NCBI GenBank assembly: GCA_021234155.1
Contig: JAJEKV010000011.1
Location: 14,487,255-14,551,254, forward strand
DNA: 64,000 bases
Reading direction: 5' to 3'
DNA from: Isoetes taiwanensis
Taxonomy: Eukaryota; Streptophyta; Lycopodiopsida; Isoetales; Isoetaceae
Shown: in pieces, positions 45,625 through 56,048 of the stretch
Numbering within the stretch: the stretch's first letter is position 1
Layout of the letters: every line of letters starts with the position of its first letter
Notes under the pieces: model-generated
Seen by the model: the letters and a program-made list of their open reading frames with translations, nothing else
Databases searched by the model: none
What the model was told of the DNA's origin: nothing
Translations under genes and position numbers: made by a program

Positions 45625-46018
45625 TCAAAGATTGGAAGTTGAGGTAGACTCAACCACTAGCATTTCTCGAGTGCGCTTATCAAACTTTACCCATCGCTTT
45701 TTTTCTGCATCAAACAAATTGCACTCCTTCACTATTGTTGCCATTAGAGGGACACCAAACACTGCTTTGTTTAAATGTCTGTCCCAATTTTGCTGAAGGG
45801 AGGAATATGCCGCTCTAAGGTTGTAACTTGGAATCTTGGTGGAGACGTGATGAGGGATGTGAACACTTATATCATGACACAAGAAATCAACCCAAGGGGG
45901 GTAATCGCAATGAATAGTCCCATTCAATTGGGCCTCAACTACATACCATTCGCGACTTTGCTTGAAGGGAATATGAGGAGCAGTGTGATGAACTAGGGTG
46001 AATGTGCTCATCCAAAAG
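45625..46018 (-). pseudogene. FAD6: FAD6 truncated copy 4, C-terminal 130 codons in frame
   Basis: This covers about codon 285 to the stop of FAD6 and is nearly identical to the intact gene, with an uninterrupted frame ([19 protein letters not shown] to the end SNL). It keeps box III (HIPHH) but lacks box I, box II and the membrane segments, so it cannot desaturate. The 5' break is at CTCATCCAAAAG|AGG. High identity and an open frame suggest this is a recent copy. Whether it is transcribed is unknown. Confidence 0.9.
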
Positions 46019-46794
46019 AGGTAGCCACACTTAAAGGCATCAGTCAGTATATCTAGTTAGACTATGTGGCTTCTGTTTGGATGGTATGCATCATTTAGTT
46101 GCTTATGAGCTCTTCATATTTTTGAGGCTTTATATCTGAGCTGATCAGAAGGGATCGAAGGCTTCTTGTCACAAGCATAGGAAGCACACCAGGCTATATA
46201 GCAGCATACCCAAATACATTCTGACCATAAAAGCCAGCATGTATCCAAATGGAATGCAAGCTTCATATAGAAATCTTTCATTCTGCCCTACCATCTGCAG
46301 ATCCATGCTTCGATGTGCTCTCCACCTCAAAGGAATCATCAAATGGATAAACCTATACTCAGACTGAATGTTACAACCAGATTTGCTCAGCAACATAGGT
46401 AGAAAGAAACTAAAAGCCTTAAGAAAATAAAAATGATGGTGGAAATACTTCATTAGAAAATGCACATATGAGAATAAAAAGCAACTAATGTTGTTCAGAC
46501 CCTGAAAACAAGTTTTGGCTTGCATGCATTATCATATATTTTCTTAACAATCCAGAGTCCTAAACTCATCTCAATAAGTGTTAACATATTTCTATTTCTT
46601 ATAGGCAAGATTTGCATGCAGCCAGACAGAAAGGGTATTGCATTGCTTAAATGTAGAAGCATACCTCTGTTATATGTCTTGCATCCAGCTTCTGCACATA
46701 TCATTTTCTGAACTTGAGATGGAAATCACATATATAATTTCCAAAAAAATCCATCCAAGAGAAGATGCCTGAAAATATTTGGCATAAACTTGGT
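46019..46794. other. Stretch between FAD6 copy 4 and the aldo/keto reductase fragment
   Basis: Minus-strand open frames at 46169-46525 and 46495-46704 are hydrophobic and unconvincing. They could be intron or decayed exons of the reductase. Nothing firmer is seen. Confidence 0.3.
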
Positions 46795-46985
46795 AATATT
46801 TTGACTGGAAGGTTGTCCTTCGTTTTCTAAGCTTTCTAGTGTCGCCTGGAGGAACCAAGTATAGGTTCACTGGAACCATAAATATCAGATGTGTCAAATG
46901 TGTTGAGGCCGTTACGTGCATATAATGCCATGACGTCCATGATATAATTGGGTTCAATCTTGCCATGGCCAAACCTCATGGATGG
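46795..46985 (-). pseudogene. Aldo/keto reductase exon fragment
   Basis: In the correct minus-strand frame it reads GKIEPNYIMDVMALYARNGL then NTFDTSDIYGSSEPILGSS. This fits the aldo/keto reductase core (family form: GK.D...AVDAM..Y...GLNTFD.AD.YG.AE...G), including the strand with the catalytic Asp and Tyr. Stops follow soon after (RRH then a stop, KA then a stop), so the copy is broken. A splice-like block further upstream near 47060-47100 may be its 5' exon. Intact members reduce carbonyls with NADPH. Confidence 0.65.
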
Positions 46986-46989
46986 TTAA

Positions 46990-47571
46990 TTCCAAAGTGA
47001 AAAGCCTGTAAACACAGAGCCTCGCTCTGATAAGATGAAGAGGTCAGAAATGGAAACTAACGAAGATATTTACCTGCCAACATAGCCAGCTTCGGAGGCC
47101 AGTAAACACCTTCTATCATAGCCGATTTTACCTAAAATCTGCCGAACAAAGCATCGGACTTACGTGGCTCCGCAGCAAGAAGAACCAGCTCCAAGAAGAA
47201 CCATTACTTACATGTCTCCGTGAGATCTAATCACAACAAAAACTTAGCATGCAGCGTTAAGCAGATGACAATGTGGACCACTCAAATCGATGCAGCCAAA
47301 ATCGTCTGCCTAATTACTGGTTGCTGATCTCCAGCTACCTGCGACCACTTGCAGATCCCCAGCCGACTCCATCTGGCTTCTGCAGATCGACCCAACATGC
47401 CGAACTCGGGAGGAAGCGGGATTTTTAGGAGGAGGAGCCAGGGTATTTAGGTTAAAAAAGGAATAAAAATAACGTATAGGGACTTTTTTTTAAAAAGGAG
47501 AAGGGGCCACTTTTAGCCGTCCGATTATTTACTCCTCAATCCTCACCATCCAAATTAGGGCGGATCCAAAT
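46990..47571. other. Possible 5' exon and flank of the reductase fragment
   Basis: The minus strand near 47060-47110 reads WPPKLAMLAG followed by a GTAAAT donor-like site. Otherwise there is no clear gene. The GGCGGATCC-type sequence near 47555-47570 borders the duplicated FAD6 flank. Confidence 0.3.
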
Positions 47572-47725
47572 CCAAGATTTACACCGGGCACCATAACTAG
47601 CCATATCTAAGCAACACAAGACAACCATCCATTTAGGTTAACAAAGTTCCAAGATTTACACCGGGCACCATAACTAGCCATATCTAAGCAACACAAGACA
47701 ACCATCCATTTAGGTTAACAAAGTT
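47572..47725. repeat. 77-bp tandem duplication in the FAD6 3' flank
   Basis: Two identical copies (47572-47648 and 47649-47725) beginning CCAAGATTTACACCGGGCAC and ending AGGTTAACAAAGTT. Confidence 0.9.
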
Positions 47726-47809
47726 ATTTCTGCTTTTATTAAATCAAAAGTTATTATTTGAATATCAATTTCCCAACATGGGTTTAAAGCTTCTTATCAA
47801 GCATTACAC

Positions 47810-47873
47810 TGTATCAATCTAGATAATAACTAAACACTTGTTGTATCAATCTAGATAATAACTAAACACTTGT
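47810..47873. repeat. 32-bp tandem duplication just downstream of the FAD6 stop
   Basis: Two copies (47810-47841 and 47842-47873) beginning TGTATCAATCTAGATAATAA. It lies 34 bp past the stop codon, in the probable 3' UTR. Copy 4 has only one. Confidence 0.9.
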
Positions 47874-47906
47874 CGTATTAGCGCCCAACATTTCCAAACC
47901 TATTTA

Positions 47907-49148
47907 TCAAAGATTGGAAGTTGAGGTAGACTCAACCACTAGCATTTCTCGAGTGCGCTTATCAAACTTTACCCATTGCTTTTTTTCTGCATCAAACAAA
48001 TTGCACTCCTTCACTATTGTTGCCATTAGAGGGACACCAAACACTGCTTTGTTTAAATGTCTGTCCCAATTTTGCTGAAGGGAGGAATATGCCGCTCTAA
48101 GGTTGTAACTTGGAATCTTGGTGGAGACGTGATGAGGGATGTGAACACTTATATCATGACACAAGAAATCAACCCAAGGGGGGTAATCGCAATGAGTAGT
48201 CCCATTCAATTGGGCCTCAACTGCATACCATTCGCGACTTTGCTTGAAGGGAATATGAGGAGCAGTGTGATGAACTAGGGTGAATGTGCTCATCCAAAAG
48301 TGGAAACCTAACCAAGGAAGAAGCCACCATTTAAGGAAACCCAAAGGCCCTTTGGTGACTAATAAAGGAACCAAAACGAAAAGACCAAAGGCAGCTACAG
48401 CAGCCAAGCTCACCATCACTTTGGACTTCTCTTGAGGGCGGTATTTGCTGAGATCAAAATGCCAAAACCACCAGTGACCGACCGAAGCGATCCACCAGAG
48501 CGGGCCCATGGCGAGGCGCATGATCGCCTTGCCGAGAGGCCCAGATCTGTCATACATATGGGGTCTGAATGGCTGCCATGCAGTGTCCATGATGAGCTTG
48601 TTGGTGTGAGCATGATGAGCATTGTGCTTGATTCTCCAGGGTTCAAATGGGAAGATTAATGGAGCCATCATAACTGTCCCAACAATATCATTCACAAGTT
48701 GGCTTTTGGAGAATGAATTATGGCCACAGTCATGCCCTATAACAAACAAACCTGTAGCTGCAGTACCCAGAAATGCATAGACAAATGGATACAGATACCA
48801 TGGAGCAACTGCAAGGGCAGCATATCCTGCCATGACTGCAGTTAAAGTAACTGCAACAGTTTTCCATGCTTTTAGATCATCAATCTCAAAGACTTCCTTT
48901 GGAAGCGTCTTGACAACATCGCTGATTGCTAATCCTTTGGGCACAGGCTCTGCAAGCTGGGTAAAGCCAGGGACTGAAGTGTAACAAGGCTGGTTAAAAG
49001 GCGCTGAAACAGCTCGCACTGGGGTAAAAGTTCTGTTAATCTGCATGTTGGGGGCTCTCAATGCATCGGGGCCATATGGAGAACTCAACATAGTCCGCTG
49101 CGTAAGCAGCTGCAATGGATGTTTGGCATTTAGTTGAGAAGATGCCAT
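47907..49148 (-). CDS. FAD6: Plastidial omega-6 (delta-12) fatty acid desaturase, intronless
   Basis: This 413-residue protein matches chloroplast FAD6, the envelope membrane enzyme that uses reduced ferredoxin to put a second double bond into 16:1 and 18:1 chains of plastid glycerolipids. Residues 1 to about 65 are Ser/Thr/Arg-rich with few acids, fitting a plastid transit peptide. The mature part starts near KGLAISDVVKTLPKEVFEID. The three di-iron histidine boxes are intact: HDCGH (139-143), HNAHH (175-179) and HIPHH (336-340). Hydrophobic segments lie at about 98-137, 246-264 and 268-290. [17 protein letters not shown] (285-301) is a family signature. Length is slightly below the angiosperm form (about 440). 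The start is the first ATG after an upstream stop and begins a transit peptide. Seed-plant FAD6 genes have many introns, so the lack of introns here suggests retroposition or lineage-specific intron loss. It is probably the source of four truncated copies in the window. Confidence 0.95.
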   Translation of the reverse strand: MASSQLNAKHPLQLLTQRTMLSSPYGPDALRAPNMQINRTFTPVRAVSAPFNQPCYTSVPGFTQLAEPVPKGLAISDVVKTLPKEVFEIDDLKAWKTVAVTLTAVMAGYAALAVAPWYLYPFVYAFLGTAATGLFVIGHDCGHNSFSKSQLVNDIVGTVMMAPLIFPFEPWRIKHNAHHAHTNKLIMDTAWQPFRPHMYDRSGPLGKAIMRLAMGPLWWIASVGHWWFWHFDLSKYRPQEKSKVMVSLAAVAAFGLFVLVPLLVTKGPLGFLKWWLLPWLGFHFWMSTFTLVHHTAPHIPFKQSREWYAVEAQLNGTTHCDYPPWVDFLCHDISVHIPHHVSTKIPSYNLRAAYSSLQQNWDRHLNKAVFGVPLMATIVKECNLFDAEKKQWVKFDKRTREMLVVESTSTSNL

Positions 49149-49525
49149 CCTTGCTTAGACCCCTGCCGATCTGCAAGAAATTGACGCTGCAGAAGTCAGA
49201 GCGACAAAAGTATCTTAAATTGAAGCGCCACAGGCACCCCCTTTATTGCCACAGGAGCGCTTGCATGCGTCTCCCCCAAATCAAAGGAGTCCCGCGCCTC
49301 CCACTCTTTGCATGTGCCCAAAAATATTTTAGCAGCTCCTGAAAGGACTTCCCTTCCCAGTGCGGAATTTTGTGTCAAATTTTGCACATGGAATATCATA
49401 TGATATGGTGGTTTTGTTTCATCATCATGGTAAAGATGGTAAGCATCAATTCAATGGTTGCGTGGCAAATTCCAAAAGCAACAAAACGGTCTGATTTGGC
49501 TTATATCACTATCATCAAATGCATT
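49149..49525. promoter_or_regulatory. FAD6 upstream region
   Basis: Sequence upstream (minus) of the FAD6 ATG. It has a moderately GC-rich 5' UTR-like stretch (49149-49330) with a TTTCTTGCAG acceptor-like site about 30 bp before the ATG, so a 5' UTR intron is possible. No clear TATA box was identified. Confidence 0.35.
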
Positions 49526-49985
49526 TGGACCAATAGCAGAGTTGTTCCCATCTATAAGGCAGGTGACCTGCACTGCCCAGCCAATTATCGAACAATCATG
49601 GTCAGTTCGGTATTTGCAAAACTGCTCGCTGGGATTCTCAAGTAGCAGTTGATGGGCTGGGTAGAGGCAGCAGAGGTGCGGACCCTCACCTAGGCAGAAT
49701 TCAAGTCCGGCACTCAACTATTGACCACATCTTCACGTTGCGGATTATGGGACAGCAGGAACCGCCGACAGGACCTATATTGTTGCTTCGTGGATTTTGC
49801 AAAGGCCTTTGACACTGTGGCTCAGGAAAAGCTATGGGAAAGATTGCGACAGTTGGGGGTTCCTGTAGATTTGCCGAATGCAGTGTACAGTTTATATGAG
49901 AGATGCTCGAACCAGTTGCAGCTGATAAGCCAACCATTTGATAAGCCAGTTGCAGCTGCAGTTGCCAGTTGGGCTTTGCATTGAT
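49526..49985 (+). pseudogene. Non-LTR reverse transcriptase relic
   Basis: The frame first reads WTNSRVVPIYKAGDLHCPAN then YRTIMVSSVFAKLLAGILK, the opening of a LINE-type RT domain. After a stop and a frameshift it reads RRQDLYCCFVDFAKAFDTVA then EKLWERLRQLGVPVDLPNAV, the RT palm segment with FVDFAKAFDTV. The catalytic YxDD part is absent. It lies next to the 5' side of FAD6 in the opposite orientation. Confidence 0.75.
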
Positions 49986-50010
49986 CAATTGGAGAACTGG
50001 CTTGCTGATA

Positions 50011-50304
50011 ATGCGGGAGCAGGTCGTCCCCAGTAAGAAGAAGGAAAAGGAGCAGATGACAGATTGGCCAGGGGACAGGGCAGCAAGGAAGAAGCAGGAG
50101 AGGGAGAAGGCGGCAAGAAGGAGGGATAAGAGATCCAAGAAGGACCAAGATCAACCCAGGAGGACCGTCCACATCCAAGAACCTCGTCGGGAGCCAACTG
50201 ACGAGGAGGAGGACGAGGAGGTGCAAGAGGAAGGTGGAGAAGAGGAGGAGCTTGAAGGGGACATCAGGGAGACCCCCAATCCCGACGCCCGATGCGAAGA
50301 CTAA
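50011..50304 (+). CDS. Short, highly charged gag-like ORF
   Basis: Starting from the ATG at 50011 (MREQVVPSKKKEKEQMTDWP), the frame gives about 97 residues: a Lys/Arg-rich first half (ARKKQEREKAARRRDKRSKK), then RRTVHIQEPRREPTDEEEDE and an acidic end. The basic-then-acidic order resembles the gag-like protein at 6600-7354, but sequence similarity is weak and it lacks an H3-like start. It follows the RT relic directly. Confidence 0.4.
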   Translation: MREQVVPSKKKEKEQMTDWPGDRAARKKQEREKAARRRDKRSKKDQDQPRRTVHIQEPRREPTDEEEDEEVQEEGGEEEELEGDIRETPNPDARCED

Positions 50305-50364
50305 GTTGATGTCAGGTTCGACTACGTGAGCAGTGGCGCTCCTGCACCTGAAGAAAGAAGTGGC

Positions 50365-50925
50365 CATCATTAGAGGTAATTTGAGATCTCCTTTTGTCCC
50401 CATAAGAATCCTCCAATAGAATGAGTACTCTACATCAAACTGCAATTAATGCAGCATTAACAACTTCATTGCTGTCGTTTTTTCCCTATAACTTTTGATC
50501 TACTCATGAAAATGCTGCGGCGTTTGTTGCATTAGATGCAGAATGAAAAGATCTTTCTAGTGATATATGGTTATGATGTATTTCAATACAAGCCATATGT
50601 GTTAACCTTAAAAAATATGGTTTTTTGCTCTTTTCTTATATATTTACATCCCAAAAGATATAACAATGGGTTGTCATTAGAAAGATCTTGAGGAGACGAA
50701 TCCGTTGCCACAAATAGTGTTCGAATCAGAGTTTTTGAGCAAAAGTTATAGTAGAAAAATGACACTGCAAAAGTTAGTTAGAACTGCATTAATTACTGCT
50801 GCCACATAATACTGGAATAAAATACACTGGAGCTCTTCTCTTATTGGACAGTTTAAAAAGCTGACGTGGCTTTTTAAGCATCCCTTAATGGGACAAAATG
50901 AGATCTCAAATTACCTCTAATGATG
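50365..50925. mobile_element. Foldback (MITE-like) element, 561 bp
   Basis: The ends are inverted copies of CATCATTAGAGGTAATTTGA (left 50365-50390, right complement 50900-50925). Similarity between the arms continues inward for some 250 bp, for example AATTAATGCAG, CTATAACTTTTG and AAGATCTTTCTA on each side. The whole unit can fold back on itself. No coding sequence. Target duplication not clear. Confidence 0.7.
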
Positions 50926-51289
50926 ATGCTGGTGTGAGTGCACTACAAGAGAATGAGCATTTTTTGTCAGAAAAATCGTCAGACTGTCTAGAGAGATTTT
51001 TGCCTGACGTACTGCCTGACGAGCGTACTGACGATTACTATTATGACGCTTTTCCTGACAATATTACGTCAAATGTATCGTCACAATAATCGTCAGATAA
51101 TTCGTCAGGTCAGGCGTCACATTAATCGTCAGAATATGCGTTAAACATATATCTTCAGAAAAAGCGTCAGATTTTGCGTCAGAAAAATCGTCAGAAATTG
51201 CATCAGATATAACGTCAGATTTTGAGTCAGAATAATCGTCAGATATTGCATCAGGATAATCGTCAGATGGTGCTTTTCTAGGCATTATT

Positions 51290-54200
51290 ACAATTTTAAT
51301 TATAATATTTCATTGAACAGTCTGTTTTAGATGAAATTTGATGTTTTGCAAAGCTTCTCGATCTGTGTAATGATGTATTAGTTGACCAAGCTTGATTAAG
51401 TTCTCGGAGGATAACTAATTTCCATCCATGCAGACCCCATAAGTATACGTTTATGGGACACTTAAGAATCTGCCCAATAGACTTAAGGCTGCCCAATATT
51501 ATATCCATAATGTAACTTGAAAATTGTATAGTCTTGCTAGAGTTCCTCGGGGACAATGTGGCATCTTCGGAGACATATAATTTGTTATGTGCCTGCAATG
51601 TCATGTGTATTTTATGGTTTAGTAAAATACTTGTAGGGCATACTGGAAAAAAGTTAGGACAAATTGTGCTTAGGTTTGCTAGACGGATACTGAGTTAGGA
51701 ACTACATTTGCTATGGTCTAATAACCGTGGTCTTAAATTAATATTACGGCTTTAAGTTCATATTTAAAGGTTGGTAAGACCTTCACAATTTTATAATAAT
51801 TTTTCAACCGGTAGTTGACACTGAAAATGGCATAATTGCATGTAAAGAATGCGTCATGTGGAAATTTGATGTCTTGGACATATTGGGCATAGCTCTAGAG
51901 TTGCTGGTGTAGGTTATTATTTAGCCTCAAAGTGTCATAAGCTTATGACCTTCACAAAAGTTTTATAGGTTTCATTGCTTTTAGGATACAAAATCTAATG
52001 GTGGCGTATTTCTAACCTTTGAAAACCTTCAAGTCACTTTTGCATATCGATTTAGGGCATGTGATTTAATTTAATTTGAAATGCATTGCGCCCTAGAAGA
52101 AGGCAAAAAATTGCCTATATTGGCTAGAAGAAGGCAGGAAAAAAAAATCTATGGATATGAGTTGTCCTAGAAATCAAGACTGATAAATGGCAAGCAAGTG
52201 CATATACGCTTCCTTCTCTGTGTCTTACATAAAAGATAAGTTAGAGAAACATAAAAGATAAGTTGGGCCTTTCCCTGGTAGTTCTATATTATTGATGTTG
52301 TAATATTTTCACATCTAAATATTTTTGAATGATTATAGTTGGAAACGAACATCGAAATATTTATGAATCGATTATGGTTGAAAACGAATTTTTGTGTAGA
52401 TATACACAATGGACTTAGGGCTTACATCTTTTGCACTTACCCAAGAGAAGGCCTGCGCCAAAAGTATGCGGCTACCTTGGTCCGATATGGAGGCATGGCC
52501 GATTAAATCATCCATTTCGGATTTGCTGGAAATAGCATAAAGATACATTCGGATCTACCAGTTGCAGCCGAAAAATAGGTCGCCAGATCTTGTTGCGAAA
52601 GATATTGCCTGTTGGAGATGCCGGCTTCATTCCAACATGACAATCAGGTAAACAAAAAACTGGATTATTTGTGGCAGGCCGATTTGTTACAAGATCTAGA
52701 TCTTGCTTATGCTACAAATAGATAAGTTGCTTTGTGTTTATAAATAGACAGTTGTGCTTTTGATGGAAAACAAATGCTAGTAGCAGCCGCAAAATAGGTT
52801 ATAATTTGTTCTGAGGTAGCTGCTTGGCCTAAAATCTCTGGTTCTGGATGAGGATTTTGTTTGCTCGGTCTGCAACTCGGACCAGTTCTATTTTAGAGCT
52901 AATCAATATGCTCTTGGGATTTGTCTACAGATCTTTAGCCAGAAGGCCTTGGAAATAGAAAAGCCATGGCATGGGCTTCGATGCTGCATCTGGTCAAATA
53001 TGGGTAGTGGATACATAACAGAGGAAATCGACGTGTATGTTCCTAATATGATCTCAGGTTTGAGCAAATTTTTACATTATGCTCTGTTGCATGTGATGCA
53101 GTTTTGTCTAGTACAAAGTTTGGAAGGTAAGTTAAAAACCCATTTTGTGAATGCCTCAATTTATCTGGATTTGTCTCCTGAACCAGAGACTTAATTTTAA
53201 GAACATGGCCACGCTGACCTTGGCATCTGCATTACTGGACTTGATAAGGTTGGATAAGATGGTACTAATAATAATCAATGGTTTGGTATACCTCATGTTA
53301 CATCATGTTCAACCTGGCAATTGCATTCTTGGAGTACAGTTGCGTTGCTGGAGTACAGGAGAAAATGGTAAGTCCAAATCCGCCAAGCAAAACATGCTTG
53401 CAGATTAGTGGTAGCTCAGTATATGCAGCTATGCCCAGTACAAAGTTTAGAAGGTAAAGTAAAAACCTATTTTGAGATTGCCTCAATTTATCTGCATTTG
53501 TTGGTTATAAGAATGTGACCATGCAAACTTGACCAATAGAAGGTGACCATGCTGACCTTGACCATTTGCATATGTTCAGACCCAGCACGTGTGGTGGCCA
53601 AGACCATTCCATCTTTAATAATTCCATGGGTTCTGCCCAGTAAGCATGGCTCAAAAGCATGGCCCAGTAAGCATGTCTGCACATTTTGAGAGGTATAGGC
53701 TTAGGGTTGTGGCCAAATATTGGTTCTGACCCAGGCAGAAAATTAATACAAGGCGTAGCCTCAATTTATCAAGAGGCTATACATGGAAAGGAAGGAAGGA
53801 AGGTACTTTTGAGTGGACCCTTTTAATAATGGTGGGCTGGCCTATTGGATGATACAAGAAATTATGCACAAATTAAAACTGAACAAAAGACATCTTTGAG
53901 CAAGTGGGGCAATTGTTGTGGATAAGATAAAATTTGTGACCTCTGGATTAACGGGAACGGCCATGGGGAGCAGTATAGTATGTATTTGCATGATAATTCG
54001 GCTGGAAAGTAGCAAGGGCATGGCACAACAAGTACAGCACAAGGGGCGTATTGCAGCATGAAAGTAATGTTAAGTCAGCACCATGGCACCTGGATTAATG
54101 TTGATCTTCTCAACAGCAATGGTGGACTTTAAGAAAGCTGTAGCATACCAGACGGTCTAGGTTTGGGATAGTTTTGTGAAGTGCAGGTCTAAAATCCTTG

Positions 54201-55190
54201 CCCCATGAACCTATAGTGATGCTGACAAGCAATGACTGACGGTAGGGAATTAAGAATGGTGTATCCACTTGATAAAGGGACGCATAGTATTTTAAACTAA
54301 TGTAGCCAAACTTAATGTGCTAAATTAAACCATGGAAACGTAATATATTGTTAATATTGTTAAACCATGGAAACGTAATATTGTTGATATTGCTAAAAAA
54401 CTTTCTGGCAGACATCAATGGGGTTTTCTGCCATTCCGCCGTCTCTGTTTTAGGGCTCTGTTTTAGGGCTTGTGTAGAAGCAATAAGCAGAAATTTACAC
54501 AGAGCAATCGCCCAACTCCAGATCATGATTACGGCATCTGATTTGCATGAACACATAGACAAATCAAGCAGGAGAAATGCTCTGTTTTATTATGCTCTGT
54601 TTATTATGCTTTGTTTTATTATTGTTTTTTATTATGCTCTGTTGCATGTGATGCAAGTTTAGATCTACACTGGATATTTAAGGCCGTGGAAATCGTGGCC
54701 ACTAATGTCGTACTCATGCCTAATTCTGCTCTAACACAGATATGGCATAGGCTCTTGGATACCATGTGATAGCCACTTGGCCTAGCAAGATAGCAAGAAT
54801 GGAGATTCCATGTTGTGGGAGTGGGTGTTTCTGCCGTAAAATTTTGGTTGGAGCAATTTCGACTTGAAGACTTTGATGAATGATAGATCAAACCTTCTCA
54901 TTAAGGTTTGACATATTATATCAGAATGATATTTGCTTATGATTTTTGAGTGATATGATTTGCATGGAGTTGAGGAGGTCAAGTTTCTTGAGCATGATTT
55001 TCCTTCCAATGGACCTGCCAAGATCATTACTGACATCGCGGCTTTTTATTGCATGAAATATAAATTTTAAGGGTGCGACTTCATGAATTTGTTGATGAAA
55101 GGAAGGAAGGAAGGAAAGGTGGTTACTTGTATTTAATTTCCTGGTCAATGTTTCTTGTTATTTAATAGGTGTTAATGTTTTTATTTGTAT
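51290..55190. other. Interior of the CACTA-type element: AT-rich with short duplications
   Basis: No transposase. Direct repeats: 53110-53175 versus 53437-53500 (AGTACAAAGTTTGGAAGGTA and a CTCAATTTATCTG part), and a near-tandem pair at 54326-54400 (AAACCATGGAAACGTAATAT). The words TTATGCTCTGTTGCATGTGA occur near 53080 and near 54630. A GCTCTTGGATACCATGTGAT sequence near 54750 resembles a complemented primer-binding site but is not convincing. Confidence 0.4.
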
Positions 55191-55199
55191 GGCAGTTTG

Positions 55200-55700
55200 C
55201 TAGATGAGATGAAGTCCAAACAAACAAAAATGGCATCTCTGCTGATAGATTGAGGATGGATAAAGAAAAATCAAAGGTATTTTGTTTTGTAGTCATTTCA
55301 CGTTGTAGAGTTATGGTTTGATATATGTCTTTAATCCTATTCTAATAATTGATTTGAAATCAGCAGCCGGTCTTGCTCGCCTTGCTTGCCATGAGAGAGA
55401 AGGTGATGTCTTTTGGCTCTTGAAGCTTTAAGGAAATTACAAGACCAGATCCAGCCAATGGAACATGAGTTCTCAGACGAGATAATCAAGGTAAAGAAGT
55501 GAAATGGCTATTGTGGGTTTTAAATCGAAGTAATGGGTTTTTAAATTTCTTTCCATCTTACAGGTCAAAGTTGCTGAAGAAAGGCAACGGTTGGGTGACT
55601 TGCGATTGTCTTGCTCACCTTCACTATCCCCAAATGTAGGATTTCACAAGTCTCTATCAATTTCTAAGAATAAAGGACCAAGTATAGATTTCCTAGCAGC
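55200..55700 (+). pseudogene. Exon-like fragments inside the CACTA-type element
   Basis: Short blocks with splice-like edges. About 55366-55490 reads LEALRKLQDQIQPMEHEFSD and ends at a GTAAAG donor. About 55564-55650 follows TTACAG and reads VKVAEERQRLGDLRLSCSPS. They look like captured host exons. The source gene was not recognised. Confidence 0.35.
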
Positions 55701-56048
55701 CCAAGTCTGGTTTATCAAAGATAACAGTGTATATATTTATACAATAAGCATCTTGTACGTTTCTATACTTTTATCATATCAATAAAATGCCCATTTTAAT
55801 GTGTCACTGTGGCTTTAAAGATCCTGATTTGGTGCTCTTCTTAATTGCGAATATAAGTTTCAAGATCCTTTAATGGCTTAATCAGCTATCTCTATAGCAA
55901 TAGGAGTAACAGTAAAATGCTCTGCTGACAACTATCCTGACGAAAGTCTTGATGCATATTCTGACGATTTCAGCAACGAAAAGTCTGACGATTTTGGCGA
56001 CGAAAATTTTGACGATTTTTTTGACGTTTTTTCTGACGATTTTTTTTA

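Larger units (their letters stand above)
50941..56045. mobile_element. CACTA-type transposon with TCTGACG subterminal repeats (right terminus not found)
   Basis: The left end is CACTACAAGAGAATGAGC, a typical CACTA terminus. It is followed to about 51285 by a dense array of about 12-bp units (TCTGACGnnnnn / nnnnnCGTCAGA) that switches orientation near 51060. A matching array lies at 55925-56045 and probably marks the right subterminal region, but the inverted CACTA terminus is not recognisable there. The open frames at 50898-51089 and 51064-51285 are translations of the array and are not counted as genes. No TNP2-type transposase was seen, so it is non-autonomous or decayed. Confidence 0.6.

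Noticed and set aside
50898-51285. Asp/Ser-repeat proteins on both strands
   Set aside because: They are translations of the 12-bp TCTGACG subterminal array of a transposon.
50941-51290. CRISPR-like array of short repeats
   Set aside because: Units of about 12 bp without constant-length unique spacers, next to a CACTA terminus in a plant genome.
54740-54770. Primer-binding site of another LTR element (GCTCTTGGATACCATG)
   Set aside because: It only partly matches the tRNA-Met complement and has no LTR end beside it.
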